Of a stretch of 64,000 bases of DNA, positions 1 to 11,638 are shown piece by piece. Both the position numbers and the translations under genes were made by a program. The notes under the pieces were generated by a model. The model saw nothing but the letters and a program-made list of their open reading frames with translations. It made no database searches and was not told the DNA's origin. The stretch is from Solen grandis. Taxonomy: Eukaryota > Mollusca > Bivalvia > Adapedonta > Solenidae. Numbering within the stretch: the first letter of the stretch is position 1; every line of letters begins with the position of its first letter. The stretch is taken from the NCBI GenBank assembly GCA_021229015.1, contig CM037788.1, positions 49,007,296 to 49,071,295 of the forward strand, read 5' to 3'.

Positions 1-2242
1 TAAAAAATGCTGAAATTATAATGTTGATCCCAAGGCTATTTCAGCAGCTCCTTCTGAAGAACAGTTTCAGAATTAAATGAATTCCTCAGAACTTCTGCTA
101 ATAGCCTTATAGGTATATTATAAAATGGAAATACACAAACTGACTTGTTGCCTCTGGTAATGATGAGCTGTTTCAATTTGATAAAAACAATGTATAGAAA
201 AATGGTCATAATTTAGGTAGTTTGTTGATATTTCTGAATTCATTTTACAGAAAGCCAAACTTTAACACAATTACAGGAAAAGATAACAACAACAAAAACT
301 TAATAAAATATCAATTATCAAACAGAACAGTATGGAAGCGATTGGTCTATGATTTATGAAATGATGATAATCATAGTATTTCATTATTGATTATAATCAG
401 TTATTGAATTGTTTTTAAAATAATATCCCAGCAATCCTTCTTAACAATGGCATCATCCTACCTCTCAGGTGAAACTGGCAATTCATTGTGTGGCCTTTTC
501 AAAATACAGGACTAGTGTATTAGGAATTAAAAAAAAAAAATCTGAATGTCTTTAAAACAAAAACAAAAAATAAAGCTATATTCAGTACAAACTTCAAGAA
601 AAAGACAGATTTTTATAGTTAAGAGTTTCCCCAGAGACCTGTCTTGAACAGAGGTAGTATGGTTATGAGAAATACATCAGTCCTTAGGATGATGTAGGAG
701 GCACAGTTTGTTCATAATCCTCTCATATGTTTAACATTTTTTCTAATTTAAACACAAGTTGAGTGATTATTCATGATTTGACCATTTTTCAGATGGCAAA
801 GTTATGGTTAATGCTGAATTTAAACTTTACTCTCAGGCTCTGTGGTTGGAAATGATATTCAAGGGAAATTTGAGATTTAAATGTGTTGGTGTGATGAGAA
901 AATATCACAAGGCCAAAGAATTGTGTTTGAAATAAAAACTTGATAATAACATATGTTAATAACTTGAGATTAGTTTAAATAAAAATTGGTAATGGAGACA
1001 TTAACCCTATTCCGGGGAGTATCATGTTAACACTGATTGGTGTTTTGGCACACTGCATCCAGCTCAGTCACACAATGCTTTATTTTCTTTTAATTTGAAG
1101 TACTCAGACTGGAAATGCAAATTCTGTGCAGTTTGTCTTGTCTTTTTTACCCTGACATGGCAGGACCATGTAAACAGACTGCGGGATGCTGGGATATTAC
1201 AACCTTTGACACTTGTCAACAGACTGGGTCTCAATCTGATTGGAAAATTCCCTAGTTAATTAAATAGAACACGTGACCAGTCAATAAACTGGACAATCTT
1301 TACAGTGCTGAAGGGTCCTAGAGTCTCAAATAAAGTCAGAAAAATTCATTATAATTTAGACAAGATATTGATGGGACACGAGTGACACATAAACACGATG
1401 GCCTCAGTCGAATCCAATCAGCATTTTTAATTTTGAAGTGTCCGAGAGGGGTGAGGAAATACGAGTCGGCCAGGATGAACGGGAGAAGCTGGCCGCACTT
1501 GAATGGCCTCAAGTGGACAATCAAATCCAGTTGGGCCATTTAATGAGGAACTAGCATCGAGGCAGAGAGAGTTTCTTGGATGTCTTTGACCATCAGCGCA
1601 GTAAATAAGAATTGGCACAGGTCTTCCTAGAGCATTTGTCAAGGAGTCTGAATTAGTTCCCGGTCAGTTTAGGGAATGATGTATGAGTGAAGACCCTTAA
1701 TGAACATTTTAGTTAGGAAATGGTCACAAAAGGTTAAACAGGGTTTATGGCAGGGATAAAGGCAACGCATGACACATCGTGAGGGTCCATTTGTAGAGCA
1801 GATCTAAATTGTTTTCTTATTTTTCCTCAGAATCATTTGCATTCATTAGGTATAGAAAGTGGCTAAATACATTTTAGTAAATGAATTGTACTATGTCAGT
1901 TAGCATAGGAGGTCCTTTACTGCAGCAACAGTTTAACTATTATCAATATGTCAAACCCAATTATATTTTCTATTCATATTGTGAATATACAAATTATGTA
2001 CATTAAAAATGATATTAATTATCTGCCACTTTCTCTCAGTGACATACTTATGTCCTAAGCTGTTGGGAAATTCTCAGATCTTTTTTTTTTTTTTTTATTA
2101 TATTTGGGGGTGGAGGTGGGTGATAGTGCTTCAATTAGTTAAAAGTACATACTCTTGGGTAACAATGAAACAATTTTTTTCAAAAAGTTATTTTTCTTGA
2201 ATCTATTCCATATAACAATACAACATTATTGTTTCTTTTCAG
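1..2242. other. AT-rich non-coding sequence, no gene recognised
   Basis: No open frame here looks coding and no repeat family seen elsewhere in the window was recognised. The only GC-richer patch is about 1380-1640. It is open on both strands for short distances but has no convincing splice signals. Homopolymer A and T runs occur at about 528-541 and 2081-2096. Confidence 0.6.
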
Positions 2243-2274
2243 GACTCATTGTTGTTTGACTAAGCATCTTGTAG
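2243..2274 (+). other. candidate 32-nt microexon
   Basis: A pyrimidine-rich acceptor (gtttcttttcag) ends at 2242 and a near-consensus donor (GTAG|GTAAGT) starts at 2275, enclosing 32 bases. Only one of the three frames is open across it; the other two have TAA or TGA. There is no partner exon nearby and the peptide is too short to identify. The paired splice signals are what is seen; that this is a real exon is inference. A chance pair in AT-rich DNA is the main alternative. Confidence 0.2.
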
Positions 2275-2417
2275 GTAAGTAGAAAAAAAAATTTCTATAC
2301 CATTTTAAGTTTAAGAAATTAATGTTCATCTTAATGAATATTCATGAGGTAAAGGATTGATTTGGTGTAATTAAGTTGGATGGTATAGTTAAGAGTAGTA
2401 ACAATGTACTTTGCTCT

Positions 2418-2544
2418 TCGGTGGTTCTACCCAGATGCCTCTGTGCATTCGGGGTCTTCCTCCACCTGCAGTTAGCTGGACGTCGCTCTATGACTGAAAT
2501 ACTGTTGAAGCGACGATAAACTCAAATAGTCTAATCAAGTCAGT
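2418..2544 (+). repeat. 5'-truncated SINE, family 1
   Basis: This matches the 3' two-thirds of the full SINE at 38618-38866: the 'ggttctacccagatgcc' block, the 'ggggtcttcctccacct' block, the 'tgactgaaatactgttgaag' block and the 'aaactcaaatagtc' tail. The tRNA-like head is missing, as in 5'-truncated retroposed copies. Identity to the young copy looks high. Confidence 0.8.
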
Positions 2545-5156
2545 CATATGTATTGGGTACAAATTCTGGCTACCTGTGTCAGAGAGTATTGTGGATGCTT
2601 GTCCAGACACTGTATTGCTTTTTTCTTGATTCTCTGATTTCCTTCCACTATCATGAAGAGATACTCCAACCTACAAGCCTTCAAGAGCAGGTGCGTAGCT
2701 ACCTTTACGCCAAAAGCCTGGGCTTGCACATTATTTTCCCGATTTTACTTTCCTTCTAATCAATAATTGACTTTGTTAACAGGAGTAATTCATGTAAGAA
2801 TAAAATAAATTGCATGCTAACAAACAGTTTTGTTTCAGTATATTCATACAAGTACAGGATTCAAAAAAGGCACCAGACGTCACCATTTGCATTCTAGGAT
2901 TTCATAATTCTTGCACATGGTTTGTTCAGCTATGCATCTGAAGAATTATATATATATATCTTGTTTCAAAATGATACATCTAGAAATTTATGGAATTCAT
3001 TTGGTCATGTAGTCATGCCAGGTCATAAAATTCTCCAAGTTTGAATAAAATCTTTATCTTCAATAAAATCTACAAAAATGGAAGTTTTCTAACAGTTGAG
3101 GCCATCTTAATTCTATCAAAAGCCAGGAATGTTGAGAAATTTCAGGCTGGAATTCAATGTGCAAGTAAAAATGTCCATTATGTTACCACATGTATTGTGT
3201 TTTTTTTTCTGCATTTCTTAAAACATAAGAAGAGTAATCCAATTTTGTGACTGATCTTCAGGGACCTTAGCCAATTTATAATGACACATTCAACTAGGAT
3301 AATGTATAATTTCTTCATTGAGTAACCGGCATGAACAATCGCACAAGCTCTGCGCTGGATTTTGAAATCTCTAACTTCTGTCACGGCAAAAAAGATGAAA
3401 AAAGAGCTGAATTAACAAGCTGTTTCTGCATAAAAACCTAACGCAAACAAAAAGGGGAAATTTGTTGGCATCATTAATCCATTTGTTTCCAATACAAACA
3501 AATGAAATTGAATCGTCAAACTGGGAGAAACCTCTGACAAACAAAAGGTCTTAAGCAGGTCGGGTCTGCCAGTTCCCCTAGATTGCATTACATGGACTTG
3601 GTAATTCTCTGTCAAGTTTAATAACTGTTGTTCAACCATCTAGTTATGCGGCAAGTGTTACTTTTATATGAAAACATGTTGGAAACTTGAATCAAAGATA
3701 TCAGTCATGAAATATTGAAGGAAAATATGCATTTGTACTATGTTCATTTGTTTTTGTTTTGTTTTGTTTTTGCCAGCACTTTGATATTGATTCATGTCCC
3801 AAATACAATGTAATTTACGAAGTAAAAATGTTTGATAACACTGTGAGATATGGTACCAGATCTGTCTTTTTTATATCTTTTTGAAATATTTCAATGATCA
3901 TAGAGTCCTTGACACTGTTTCCCAGGAAAACAAAATATTATTTTTACTGACAAATTGCTTCCTAATCCACATCAAAGCTGCAGCACAACTAAATCATGAA
4001 AATGGTGCGACACTCTAATGTTTTGTAAAAGACTTCTTGATATTCGAGCCTTAAGCCTTTCCCAGGTCTACCACAAAATGTCTCGTATTTCCTGAACCCC
4101 TTTAAGACAGTAATGTCTATCCCATCATGCCACAGGCATGGGTGTTTAATTACCAGGGTTTATATCGGAGAAGTTGGTTTGAAGGAGGGAGAATCCCGTG
4201 ATCTGATTCAGTGTCATGTGACAAATGGCAGCCAGTCATGGAAGGCTTAAGTAATGCCGGACATGGACATGCAAGCATGCGATGGTGTCCATGGCTCGTC
4301 GATGCTTGGAAATGTAACTGGAATGTTGTCCAATCCAGTCTGATCATCAGGGAGATCATTTGTCTTCTGCTTACAAACTTGTCAAAAAGACGCAGCGGTC
4401 TGTGGTAAGGTTTGGAGCTTCATCAACAAAACCAATCTTGCAGCTCCTTTGTTGGTGCCTGAATTAACCACTTTATCTAAAAAGACTGTTGACTAGTGTC
4501 TTATATATTTGGTGTTATTTATGCAATATTTACTCATATCTTTTTTTTTTACTCCCTGCAATCATAGGGAGCACACACTGTCAGTAGATCTTGTTAAGTG
4601 CAGCTCTTCCAACTTGAGGAAATGGAATTTGGAGCTCTGCGTTCATTGTCTCTCTGGCTTTTATGTACCTGCCAAACTAAAATCAAAGTGCACAATGTGC
4701 TGAAAGACTGTTGGTAGGATTTTCATGCTGAACTAGTCAGCTATACATGTAATTCGATCTCCAATGTTTAAGCAAGGCAGATAGGTCATGTGATGCCATA
4801 TGACACATTTTCCTTCAACTCTAGTTGAACTTGCTCTTTGGTTCATGATCTACCTATCAGCAGTCCCTTTTGATTTGTTCCATTCATACCAATTCTTACC
4901 TAAGGAGGCCTTGACCTGATGTATACAATCGCAGTGCATTGATACAGTGAAAATGACCGTGGTAATTATGAAAATCAACAATGCCTGCTTTTGATTTGTG
5001 GCTACTTACAACTGGCAGCTACCACCAGTCTAGGAAGGTAACTGTCTGATAGACCAATTGTTTTCCCTATATGTTAGTCTGGAATTTAAACAAAAGTGGT
5101 AAGTACTTAGATAATTATATAGTCTGACACTTGCTCATCTTAAACCAGAAGCATCT
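2545..5156. other. AT-rich non-coding sequence, no gene recognised
   Basis: Nothing assignable. Short open frames at 4150-4360 and 4509-4703 lack a convincing start, splice pair and domain. A pyrimidine-rich acceptor-like stretch ends near 4568 (run of T, then 'ctccctgcaatcatag') and is followed by about 130 open bases with no clear donor. I do not call it. Confidence 0.5.
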
Positions 5157-5390
5157 ATAGTGGAGTGGTTATTGTTGCTTACTTCATATTACTTAGCCCC
5201 TTACTTCTGTGGGTTCGAATCCTAGCTGGCAGGGTAACTTGAGTTTTACAGCCTTTGAGCTGGATTGCCATAGGTCAGTGGTTCTATCCTGGTGCCTCTC
5301 TGCTCTTTCCTCTAGTTGTGAGTAGCTTGACAAAAAATACTTTTTGACTTAAACAACAGTCCACAGAATGGTAAACTCAAGCACTAAAAC
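5157..5390 (+). repeat. diverged full-length SINE, family 1
   Basis: An old copy of the family best seen at 38618-38866. The B-box-like 'gggttcgaatcc' is at about 5213. It is followed by recognisable but decayed body blocks (cagtggttctatcctggtgcc; tcttcctctagttg) and the 'ggtaaactcaa' tail. The A-box region is strongly mutated, so this is a fossil and not a tRNA gene. Confidence 0.7.
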
Positions 5391-5460
5391 ATTTTAAACC
5401 AGGAGACCTTTCAGGTTTAATACATATCTAAATAAAGATATAGATGGGTATTAAGGTAAC

Positions 5461-5579
5461 CTCCGCTACATTTTGGACTTCATGGCCTTTCACAAAGATA
5501 ACCAAGGTTTCCTTAAATGTTTCATTAAGGTACCCTGGTTATCTTAGTAGAGGTAAGTGGTCCAAGATGTAGCAGAACC
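5461..5579. repeat. palindromic foldback element
   Basis: The left half (ccgctacattttgga ... aagataaccaaggttt) is mirrored by the right half (aaaccaggg-type block ... tccaagatgtagcag) around a centre near 5523. Arms are about 50-55 bp with scattered mismatches. It resembles a small MITE or hairpin. No coding capacity. Confidence 0.55.
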
Positions 5580-8109
5580 ATTACAGGGACTTCACCTTAA
5601 GTCATTTAAGGGCAACACTAAGGTTAAACCTGACTCACATGTACATTTGTCGGTGTCTTTAAGAAGCACTTCAAAATGTGACTGTCTTAGATTTTTTAGG
5701 TCTAGAACTCCCTTTGATATATACTGGCCAGAGAATAAAAATTTTGCAAACACGTTTATAATAGCCTGTTCTTCAGTTTCTTAAAAAGTTTGTAATTGCA
5801 GTTATATACAAAGCTTAATGTCTTGGATCTGTGGTAAAATCATGTTGACATGTCTTGAGAAATTCAGTCCTGTACTTATTGTCCCACAGTGGTGTCAAAA
5901 AGTAATTTTAGTTTTGAATGGCACTGCACCTATGTATTGTAATAAAACTATATCTTTGTATTATACCAACACTTTCTCTGATTTAGTTCTAAATTGTGGT
6001 CAGACAGGCACGGTCAGACCCTTCTAGTCCTGTCCTGTTGACCAAATGGCTAGCCACTAAATGGTTCCGATGACCGCTGATACTTATTCAGACCGATAAT
6101 TTGATTTTGATTTCATTACCATCTCTGACACCTTCCTCAATTACTAATTTAATACATTTCAAACCTCAATTCAGGAGGCCTCTTTGACCGGAGATGAGAC
6201 GGTCAATTGACCCTTTTGACATTGGTCAGTTTGAAATGTCAACAATATAATTGTCCTGATCAAGATATAATGGTTGGAATAATGACCAATGTACATGAAA
6301 ATAGCCAATAAAACAATCTGAAGGTGTCCATAATTGACTGGGCGCAAAAGTCAAATGGGCTTTTCCATTTTGCCGTCAACCTAAGTCCGTCATCATTTTA
6401 CACTATACACATGTATTTACCTTTGATAAGCATAATTTTAATCAATTTTATGCGTAACTGTGATAGTGTACTGATAAAGATCAGTATTATTTCAGATACA
6501 GAGCTGTGCACTTATGTTACCACAGTTAGAGTGTCAATGATTTCTTATCCTGTTTATGTCAGTTTAACTGCTTGTGCTAATTTAACAATAATTTCCAAAG
6601 AAATATCAAAGTTCTGCTTTGAATTCATATAACTGAACCTTAACTAAAACTGATGCCAGTATGACAAGGTTTTGATCATAACAGATGAAATAATTCTATC
6701 AAAGAAATATATGAATAGCCCAACATATTAAAAAAATGTTTTTATCAACATTATCATTATCCTAGTCATCAACCTTATCTGTATCACATCACTACCCCTT
6801 TCATTGTCACCGTCATCATCATCATCATAAACCTTTAATTTCTTATTCATTATTATATTTTCCATTATTCATCTCTAACTAAGATTACGGCCATATGTAG
6901 ACTTGAAATTGTCAGTGAAATGCAGTGCAACCATTGATTGAAGATTTATGCCATGTACTTCAGATGCTCTCAGAGAGCTTGTCATCTCAACATGATCAAC
7001 AGGATATTACAGGGTTGTCTTGCTAATGAAAATCCGTTTCCAGTGGAGTGATGGATGCTAGTCTAAATTTTGTTCAAGCTCTTTGTAAATCTCAGTGTAA
7101 CAGCATGAAAATATGAAAAATATGGTAAAACCTGCTTGATAGATTGGGAAATTCCTGCATGAAAGGTATTTTTCCCCTTGAAACACTCTTTCTTAATGAC
7201 AAAATTTAATTCCATTTCTTATTCATGTGGCTATGAAGTAACTGTGGCTTTAAAGATTGATTGTTTCACTGCATTCGCTTCTGTTGTTGCATGTATTTTT
7301 AGTGTAATTCACTTGGTAAAAATCTAGATTTCAATTCCCTTTCCATTTAAATCATTTTTACTTTGAATGATACAAGTCCATTTTAAATTGAATTTTATGT
7401 GATCTAGAATTCCATTCATCTTGGACTAAATTGGGTCACATCTAAAAGACTGAAAGTAAAATCAACACGGCAAGGGTGTCTGGTTTGACAATTGACTCTG
7501 AGTAATATTCCTTCGATCTGTTTCTACAATTAAGTTCTGATAAAGTTCCTGTGAGTATGTCCAGTCACAGCAAGTCAATAAATCATGCCATGAGTGTCAC
7601 AAACTCCATCATCAACCATGCCCTCTCATGTGGAAGTTCAGATTTTTTTGTGAGGTTTCTGTCGACCATCTGTGTCACGTCCCCACACCCCATGGTCTGG
7701 ATAGTGTCACTAAGGCGGACAGGTCAGGAGACCTTGGCAAAGAAAGGAAGAACTGATAAGTTTTTAATAAGATTAGTTGATTTTCTGATGTAATGTTTAA
7801 TCATTTAAAAAAGGAAATTTTCCATTCAGTTATAGATCTCCATTAGGAAAGCCAGAATAAAGGGAAAGTAATTTTCTGTCATGATGTTTCACCCTCATCA
7901 CCAACATAGGGAGGGGTACTAACCTGTATGGGATCTGATAGGTCATCTTACAATTTAATGAACCATAGAAAACTCAGATCAGACTTGAAGCAATTCTCAA
8001 ATTCAACATGTTTATGAGAAGCAGGCAGTATTAAGTCTGAAATGGTCATTTATAATGTTCTCAAAAGCTTTAATATGCCATACATTGGTTGTTACATGCT
8101 GATATCATA
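5580..8109. other. AT-rich non-coding sequence, no gene recognised
   Basis: No supported gene. The stretch 7545-7770 is GC-richer and open on the plus strand, but I see no matching splice signals or domain. It could be a conserved non-coding element or a chance open frame. Confidence 0.45.
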
Positions 8110-8243
8110 TACCAGCCCTGCATTCAGTTAACCATGTTTATAATACGGATTTGGTACCCTGTTTGCACTATATGCTACAACACAACAGGGATGCAAATGC
8201 TAACATTATGGACTTTAAAGGGTAATTGAACACAGGGCTGGTA
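8110..8243. mobile_element. small MITE-like inverted-repeat element
   Basis: Begins 'taccagccctg' and ends 'cagggctggta', an 11-bp perfect terminal inverted repeat that extends inward with mismatches for about 24 bp. Total length is about 134 bp. The TA at each end fits Tc1/mariner-type or similar TA-targeting MITEs, but this is a single copy, so the class is inference. Confidence 0.5.
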
Positions 8244-8410
8244 CAATATCCTCTTGTGAAAGTTACAGGCAGTATTGCACCATATTTTGACCGTCTTTAC
8301 ATTATATTACAACAGCATGTTGCAAAACTATGGGGGTAGCTATGTATTAATACTAAGCAGTTAAGATAGTTTTTCAGCAAAATCTAAAATTAAGAATTTG
8401 ATGATTGGAC

Positions 8411-8652
8411 TTAACCCTTTCCCTCATAGAGGAAACCATGAAAAGACCTATGCGAACAGCATAAAACCAGATCAGCCTGTGAGTAACTCGCAGGCTGATC
8501 AGGTTTTATGCTGTTCGCTGCTCCTCAGTGGTCTGGAAATGAGGACTTCATAATTAAATTTGGTAAGGTTTAACTGTGGTTTTCAGCAGATCTGGCTTTA
8601 TGTGGTACCTATTGAGTGCGTCAAAATGAGTCTATATGAGGGAAAGGGTTAA
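8411..8652. mobile_element. piggyBac-like MITE with internal hairpin, copy 1
   Basis: A 242-bp element bounded by TTAA. It has a perfect terminal inverted repeat (TTAACCCTTTCCCTCATA at the left, its complement at the right). TTAA target sites and CCCTTT-type ends are typical of piggyBac-derived non-autonomous elements. The left half holds a near-perfect hairpin (about 8455-8520) with arms reading 'gcataaaaccagatcagcc' and the complement around a short 'gagtaact' loop. No transposase ORF. Three further copies lie at 16550, 55440 and 56061. Confidence 0.85.
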
Positions 8653-9123
8653 TGAAGTTTTCTCATATTTTGCTTCAGTAGGAAAATACATCTGATTGCT
8701 TCAATTCCTACAATTAAAACATGGAGCTCTGACAAAGTATGACGTATGCTAATATGGAAACAAATAAGTAAAAACTCAAGGAGTTATAATGGCCTGAAAT
8801 GCATTTATTACCTTATAGGCTATATTGTTGCGTATTTATAATTTATCACAGGTACATAAAAGATTTGTTAAAATAGGGTCTCATAACTATCGAAATGAAC
8901 TTGTGATCCCCATTTTTCACAGTGGTAGGGGAGGATGCTATGAAAGCTGCATGTTGTTATGTCATGTAGTTTTGTTTATATGAATACACTGTACAACTAC
9001 TCTGTTCATAGTCACTTTATTGAGTCAAGTTGCTGTAGCAGCCCAGTGGGGGTATGAATCATCCTGTACTTTTAATTCAATACAAAAACTGATTAAACTG
9101 AGGCCAGATCAATTAAGCAATAC
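8653..9123. other. non-coding sequence, no gene recognised
   Basis: Ordinary AT-rich sequence between the MITE and the candidate exon at 9124. Nothing assignable. Confidence 0.5.
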
Positions 9124-9265
9124 CATACTGTAAAAGGATGGACATGTGGTCAGCAGCATGGATGACCTTGAAAGAGGTCAGGTTACTCACGATTGACCCA
9201 TCTGTCAGGACTGGACAAGTAGCAGGCCGGGACGGGTGGGCTGGATTTTCTCTGGCCGTGTTTGG
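9124..9265 (-). other. candidate internal exon, unidentified gene
   Basis: On the minus strand a pyrimidine-rich acceptor (gattttcctccatggcctatacag) ends just above 9265. It opens about 48 codons that stay open while base composition rises to roughly half GC, far above the flanks. The frame includes PNTARENPAHPSRPATCPVL and a hydrophobic/His-rich end (VIHAADHMSILLQYG). The far donor (TATG|GTATTG at 9123) is weak. An earlier GTGAGT at 9190 would give a 75-nt exon (9191-9265). The plus strand is also open here from an ATG, so coding strand and exon status are uncertain. I do not recognise the protein. Confidence 0.3.
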
Positions 9266-9566
9266 CTGTATAGGCCATGGAGGAAAATCAATTGAGTAAT
9301 AACAGCAGGTCTGTAGCCTCTCACAAGATACAAGGATCTTTTGCCTTCTCATTGTCTGTTTCAGGAAACATCTTAGACTGCGAGTTTCCTCAACACTATA
9401 CATCAAAAAACCTAGAACTCCCTTATTCACTGACCCAAATATTAGAAATATTGTAAATATGTTATTATTCAAAATAGACTTCAATTTCTTCAAAATTGTG
9501 GTGAAATAGAATATGAGATTTAAATCACAATTTGAGATGTTGCTTGAAGGGCAGGTTCCTGGCCTG

Positions 9567-10655
9567 CTAGCACTTCTGTGTTTAGAGTGAAGCTCCATTA
9601 TAACACTAACACTTCTGTGTATACAGTGCAGCTCCATTATAACACTAACACTTCTGTGTATAGGTGCAGCTCCATTATTACACTAACACTTCTGTGTATA
9701 GAGTGCAGCTCCATTATTACACTAACACTTCTGTGTATAGAGTGCAGCTCCATTATTACACTAACACTTCTGTGTATACAGTGCAGCTCCATTATAACAC
9801 TAACACTTCTGTGTATAGGTGCAGTTCCATTATAACACTAACACTTCTGTGTATAGGTACAGCTCCATTATAACACTAACACTTCTGTGTATAGGTGCAG
9901 TTCCATTATAACACTAACACTTCTGTGTATAGGCAGACCATTATAACACTAACACTTCTGTGTATACAGTGCAGCTCCATTATAACACTAACACTTCTGT
10001 GTATAGGTACAGCTCCATTATAACACTAACACTTCTGTGTATAGGTGCAGTTCCATTATAACACTAACACTTCTGTGTATAGGCACAGCTCCATTATAAC
10101 ACTAACACTTCTGTGTATAGGTGCAGCTCCATTATTACACTAACACTTCTGTGTATACAGTGCAGCTCCATTATAACACTAACACTTCTGTGTATAGGCA
10201 CAGCTCCATTATAACACTAACACTTCTGTGTATAGGTGCAGTTCCATTTTAACACTAAGACTTCTGTGTATAGGTGCAGCTCCATTATTACACTAACACT
10301 TCTGTGTATAGGTGCAGTTCCATTTTAACACTAAGACTTCTGTGTATAGGTGCAACTCGATTTCAACACTAACACTTCTGTGTATATAGTGCAACTCCAT
10401 TATTACACTAACACTTCTGTGTATAGGTGCAGCTCCATTTTAACACTAACACTTCTGTGTATACAGTGCAACTCCATTATTACACTAACACTTCTGTGTA
10501 TAGGTGCAGCTCCATTTTAACACTAACACTTCTGTGTATACAGTGCAACTCCATTATTACACTAACACTTCTGTGTATAGGCGCAGCTCCATTTTAACAC
10601 TAAGACTTCTGTATATACAGTGCAACTCCATTATAGCACTAACACTGTGTAATTA
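9567..10655 (+). repeat. ~38-bp minisatellite, about 28 units
   Basis: Tandem units of 'cagctccattataacactaa' plus 'cacttctgtgtatag' with interchangeable linkers (gtg, tacagtg, agagtg, gtac, gcac), giving 37-40 bp periods. I count about 28 units. Variants (attaaca to attttaaca, cac to gac) cluster at the right end, consistent with local unit duplication. The open frames that read through it are a by-product of the repeat and are not genes. Confidence 0.92.
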
Positions 10656-11455
10656 ATGATATGGCACATTCCATTCCATTATAACACTTTGACTTTGTCT
10701 ACTATCCTTAAGGGTCATGTCCTGTATTTACAGAGAAAATACCTACGCAATTATCATGTACAAAATGGTCTTGAATTTTTCTAAAAAAATCACAGTTATG
10801 GTGACACTGATTTTTGAATTGAGGAAGATTTTTTTTTTTAATGCAGATCAGGTCTTGTGCTGATTATTGATCATATATAGGTTAATGACAGCATAAAACA
10901 CCATCACAATTTTTGATCCATTTTCTGTGAGATGCCATAGAAGGGCTAGGGTGAATTCACTAATCTAATTTTATATGTTTATAATTACAAAACAAAGCAG
11001 AAAATGATGAGAAAATCTTCAGCAAAATAAAATAGATTGTAATATTGGCGAATTGTATTTAAACATTTTAAGGTGTTATTTTGCTTTATTTATTTTAAAC
11101 AGTGATTTTGTCCTTCTGTTCATATTTTCTTTCCAGAAAATAAATCTTTAAAGCCTTCAACTCTATGATGTACAAATTCCAGCACAGTGGATTGCCTCTG
11201 AATCAATCACTACAACACTGTGTTACCACATGATCGTGGTGTGTTCCAAAAGAACACTATCGTTACCCTGTGATTTACCTGAAACTCAGCTATTTTTCAA
11301 CTCACTGTGGCAGAGATCTGTGCAAGATCTCCTGCGTGAAGATTGCCTATTTTACTGCAGTACACCTTTTCACACCATGGTGTGCTGCATAGAAGCAAAA
11401 TCAGACGAGGAGCCTACAGCAATGACAGACCAAAGTTGTAAAAAATGGTACTAGT
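10656..11455. other. non-coding sequence, no gene recognised
   Basis: AT-rich. The open frame at 11230-11454 runs into the SINE fragment that follows and lacks supporting signals. Confidence 0.5.
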
Positions 11456-11638
11456 GTAGCTACTTGGCACTGGGCTTATAAGGGTAGTTTCAGGATTGGT
11501 TGGCCTTGTGTTGTGATAATGTGACACATCCTTATGCCACAAGTCTATGGTGTGATACTGCAGTGTGGCAGCACTATATCTGTCTCAAGTAGGCATAGTC
11601 ATCAAATGACTGAAATATTGTCCGTTGGATGTTAAATT
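11456..11638 (+). repeat. 5'-truncated SINE, family 2
   Basis: Body and tail of the family best seen (reverse strand) at 47184-47483: 'cttggcactgggcttataa', 'aggattggttgg', 'gtgtgatactgcagt', then the tail 'atgactgaaatattgtccgt'. The tRNA-like head is absent. Confidence 0.7.

Noticed and set aside
1336..1642. GC-richer open frames on both strands near 1.4 kb
   Set aside because: No splice pair or domain could be matched to either frame; possible conserved non-coding DNA but unsupported.
7551..7793. 80-aa plus-strand ORF with mixed residues
   Set aside because: Codon mix is plausible, but there is no ATG context, acceptor/donor pair or recognisable motif, so it is not called.
9113..9637. 174-aa minus-strand ORF as one gene
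   Set aside because: Only the 9124-9265 part looks coding; the remainder is AT-rich, crosses a clear acceptor and overlaps the minisatellite edge.
9578..9873. Overlapping ORFs of repeating LHYNTNTSVY-type peptides
   Set aside because: They are the 38-bp minisatellite in translation; there is no start context or single-frame preference.
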